Shown here one piece after another: positions 60,601-64,000 of a stretch of DNA of 64,000 nt (position 1 is the stretch's first letter; every line of letters begins with the position of its first letter). Both the position numbers and the translations under genes were made by a program. The notes beneath the pieces were generated by a model. That model had not been told where the DNA came from and did no database searches. It was given only the letters and a program-made list of their open reading frames with translations. Source of the stretch: Augochlora pura. Taxonomy: Eukaryota > Arthropoda > Insecta > Hymenoptera > Halictidae. Location: assembly GCF_028453695.1 (NCBI RefSeq), contig NC_135773.1, positions 21,390,001 through 21,454,000 of the forward strand, read 5' to 3'.

Positions 60601-63521
60601 TTTCAAACTAGCTACATATGTTCTTCTATTACCACCACTCCGACATTTTACCATCCCCACCAATATACTTTGCCCGATAGAAGAACACAAGCATTTCGTG
60701 CACTGAACGTTCGGCAGTCCGGCATGACAATTGTTTAAGTTTCTCGGACTTCACAGAAAAAACATAGCGTAAATTTTTATGTGATTTACGATAGTGCGTT
60801 GTTAGAAATGTACCATAAAACAAATTGACTTCACGCAATCACATATTGTTCGCATCGTTATTCTTTATTGTAATTTGCCAGTATAAAACATCTATTTCGT
60901 TTGACAAGAAAACAAATCAATTATAGACATATAACTTAATTATTGTTTAAAGAATTAATTTATATACCTTTACATTATAATTTACGTGCTTCGTTTATTT
61001 GTTGCTATTTGTACTGAAATAAGTATTACACAATATAAATAGTTTTCATTATCGTTTTAAATTTACTTTCATCTTTATCATTAATTAACACCTTCCAGTT
61101 TCTCGTTCTTCGAATTCGACGAATGACTTATGCTTACGTAGAGCGTTCTACTGAAATATTGCGACAAAATGTATTTATAAATTGTTTACACAGCTCGATT
61201 TTTACAAAGTCGTAAAAAAATATGCAAATTACAAACATCAGGTACTGCGCAATTGAAAGTTTTGAAATCGTTAAATTGTTCTAAAACAATTTTACATGTA
61301 CTGTAAAATAATTCAGAATGAAAACAAATGAGAGAAATTAATATACATATTTTATTTGACTAAAAATAAATATCTATAAAATCTTGCTTTACAATTTTTC
61401 ATTAGACTTACTTCAGTTCGAATTAAGAATGAATTAGAGGCACGCATACAAAGTTATGAATAAATTTTCATCCGATTTGCTGATGAAAATATGTAACGTG
61501 CACAACGTCATCGTATTTTTCGTTGCGTTTAGTCTCTTACGAGAGACTATTACGTGCTTAGGTATTATACTACGCGGGGATAATCACTGTGAAATTTTCA
61601 AATCAAAAGAATGCAGCATAAAATAATAGAACTGGATATTTCATTATTTGGCAGTTCGAAATCTACTAAGAATTTTAATTACACATTTCTTCGTTTTATT
61701 TCCTATGCGACTACTCCATTCCATTAACTACTACGTATCCGATAAAATCGAATACATACTTAAAAACATTATTTCGCACAGTAATGCCTCATAGAAATCG
61801 GACGTATCTATTTCGAATAAATCCCAAATAGTCTTTCAAATTTCTTCGATATTTTGAGCAAAATTTTATTAAAGGATTATTAGGCTTTCAACGCCATATT
61901 CTCTCACGTATCGACAATATGTGTCCCACTGGGTAGTCTATCGCTTCTTCCACTTTTCTCATCGGATACAACGGGTGCCTGTACAAAAACCAATTCTCCG
62001 TGTAAGGTGATGCACCTGCTAATGCAAAGTCGCGTCGCGAAGTAGAAAAGAACTACGCCCACCCGGTAGACCAGCCAGATAATCTTGGCGGGAAAAGTCG
62101 GAAAGCAAAGGATCACCCAGCAGGTACATACCGGGCATGGCAGGTAACGCTGCACCTGAACCTGGCTCCTTTTTGATGAATGTTCAATAAGATGCCACGT
62201 ATTAGGCTCAACGCGACAGGCACGTGGTACCTGTTTCGAAGGAAATGGAACGGGTTTTCGAGGAAACGGATGCGATTCTGGAATGGGCATGTGCGATTCC
62301 ATTGAAAGTGGCAAGCGTTTTCGGTCCCGATGGCGTACAATTGTAACTGTTCTGACTTGTCATTCAGAGATAAAAGCAAATGCGTCGTTATGCAAACAAC
62401 TATTAATTACACACAATGTACAATTATTTTATAATAATAAAAATGATGAATTTAAAACAGTTTGCAACGCAACCTGTATGAAGTGGTTCTAGTCTAAGAA
62501 ATCAATAATCTGTCCATTACAATTTGATCAAAATATAACAAACTGAATTGATTGAATTTTTCATTGATGCTTTATTTATAAATAGCAAACAACGAAATCA
62601 AAAAACCATTTTCTGGACGGTAGTTGCTAGTACGTAATAAAAGATCGAAAAGTATTTTCTTCGTACTTTTGTTTCTATTATGCGAGATTGCATTAGAAAT
62701 AAATTTTTATATCACATGTAGCACTCTTCTATTGTCATAGAAATGTCTAAGACGTCTATCGTTATATACAACACTATTCTTTTCCAGTTACTTTAAGTGT
62801 ACCCGATTTTCCATCCTCGATGTATATCAGATTCCATGCTGCAATAAAAAGGGTTGACTACGTGGTTAGAAGTGACTCGATGCATTCGAATTTTTGTATA
62901 CTTTGGGCTAGATTTGTTGATTTATTGAGGCATTGCTGCATTTTCATTTTCTTATCGTATACATTAGAAACTAAGCAGAAATTTCTGCACATTGATACTG
63001 TTCTATAATACGTTTGGGTCTATTCAATCTTATGCTCGGTTGTATCAAGTAAGTACTTTTCCAAAATTGCTTTGGAATTTCTTCAGTGTATAGTATGCAA
63101 GTGCGTGTGAATATTATATTGCAGAAATACTTTTCTATTAGTCTGCGAGCGACCACTCCTACATCTGAAAAAAGCCGACGGTTTTGCAAACGATTTTGAA
63201 ATTGAAAACGTAACTTGTGATGATTCTGGACGATCAGGATGGAGATCCTTAGCCATCAAGTGTAAATTGACATTCTAAATGAAATAGAAGTATGCGTGTC
63301 TCTTATTTCCTAATAAGAATTTTTCCCAATATTTCTTATACTGCACACACTTGTTGGTAGTGTATATCACATCAATATAGCGTCTGACGATTGGGAATGC
63401 CAATTCCATTAATAATTTTCAGACGATTATCGTTTTAATTGACGTGATTATCAAAAATCGTTTATAAATAAAAACCAGTGCTGGCGTGTGCATAAAATAA
63501 GAGATACAAGGACCACTATTA
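57662..63521. other. Intergenic DNA between Stam and the zinc-finger gene
   Basis: AT-rich, probably including 3' UTRs of both flanking genes. It contains a TATATACATA tract at about 58945-59040 and a GC-richer block at 61900-62350. No gene supported. Confidence 0.6.
58945..59040. repeat. AT-rich microsatellite
   Basis: Alternating TATATG/TACATA units. Confidence 0.85.
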
Positions 63522-64000
63522 TTAACCGTATTGTATGAGGTTGAAAAGTGCATCAACGTTTTCTTTCTCGGATTCTTGTTGTCGTACAACTTGTGTAACA
63601 TCCTGTGTCAGAAAAACCTGTTCAATTAAGACTGTCTCTGTGTCAGGATGCTCGGAGATGGCAATGTTCTCTTCATTGCCCTTGTCTTCGTCATCGTTCA
63701 CTCTAATCGTGTTCTTTCTCCGTTTCGTTCTAGGCCTATCAGTGTGTATCCTCATGTGACGTCTTAAATCGTATTTACCTACAAAACGAGCGTCACAAAT
63801 TTCACACCCGAACGGTTTTCCACCAGTGTGAGTCCACATATGACGTCTCAATGCTGCGCTGAAGGTAAACGCAATTCCACATACATTACAAACGTATGGT
63901 TTCTCCCCTGTATGCAGAAGGCTATGATCCCTTAACGTAGCCCTTTGATTGAATCGTTTCCCACAGACCTCGCACGTATAACTTCGCGGATTCGAGTGAA
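63522..64000 (-). CDS. C2H2 zinc-finger protein, C-terminal part (5' end beyond right edge)
   Basis: Likely nuclear DNA-binding transcription factor. Three complete C2H2 fingers are visible: YTCEVCGKRF...H, YVCNVCGIAF...H and FGCEICDARF...H. They are joined by TGEKP and TGGKP linkers; SNPRS before the first suggests another finger upstream. After the fingers come a basic stretch (RPRTKRRKN, possible nuclear localisation signal) and an acidic tail rich in Glu, Asp, Val and Gln. The stop TAA is at 63524-63522. The number of fingers and the identity need the sequence to the right. Confidence 0.9.
   Translation of the reverse strand, partial: HSNPRSYTCEVCGKRFNQRATLRDHSLLHTGEKPYVCNVCGIAFTFSAALRRHMWTHTGGKPFGCEICDARFVGKYDLRRHMRIHTDRPRTKRRKNTIRVNDDEDKGNEENIAISEHPDTETVLIEQVFLTQDVTQVVRQQESEKENVDALFNLIQYG

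Overview
The window is nuclear DNA of an insect, most likely a hymenopteran (bee, ant or wasp). Genes have many short exons with GT-AG introns. Exons are fairly GC-rich and sit in AT-rich introns, CpG is common, mariner-type elements are present, and one chitin-binding cuticle gene belongs to an arthropod family. Species cannot be fixed from sequence alone.

Layout. (1) 287-17413, minus strand: the 5' part of an axonemal dynein heavy chain gene (DNAH10-like). I traced 22 coding exons whose splice phases all agree, giving 1,712 residues of the tail. The linker and motor lie beyond the left edge. About 330 bp upstream of its ATG is a perfect RFX X-box touching a forkhead motif, as expected for a cilium gene. 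(2) 19578-33198, minus strand: a large secreted chitin-binding (CPAP1-type) protein. One long exon follows two short exons reached across introns of 7.2 and 3.0 kb. Its signal-peptide exon was not found with confidence. (3) 33.2-53.2 kb: a long region with no gene I can support. It holds repeats, a dead mariner transposon and minisatellites, and may partly be a further 5' intron of gene 2. (4) 53.2-57.6 kb: a head-to-head pair sharing a promoter of about 150 bp. On the minus strand are two small ORFs separated by one base (possible dicistronic gene). On the plus strand is Stam, complete in 10 exons (539 or 540 residues: VHS, UIM, SH3, helical core, Pro-rich tail). (5) 57.6-63.5 kb: Stam 3' region and AT-rich intergenic DNA. 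(6) 63522 to the right edge, minus strand: the C-terminal end of a C2H2 zinc-finger protein.

The most striking structure is not a gene. About 30 short elements are spread through introns and intergenic DNA. Most start TTAACCC and end GGGTTAA (one family starts TTAACACTTTACC), and they fall into at least eight families by the next bases of their inverted ends. Two copies sit inside mariner sequence at TTAA sites whose uninterrupted form can be read by comparison, which shows TTAA target duplication. They therefore look like piggyBac-mobilised MITEs. The dynein introns are packed with them, in places nested or abutting.
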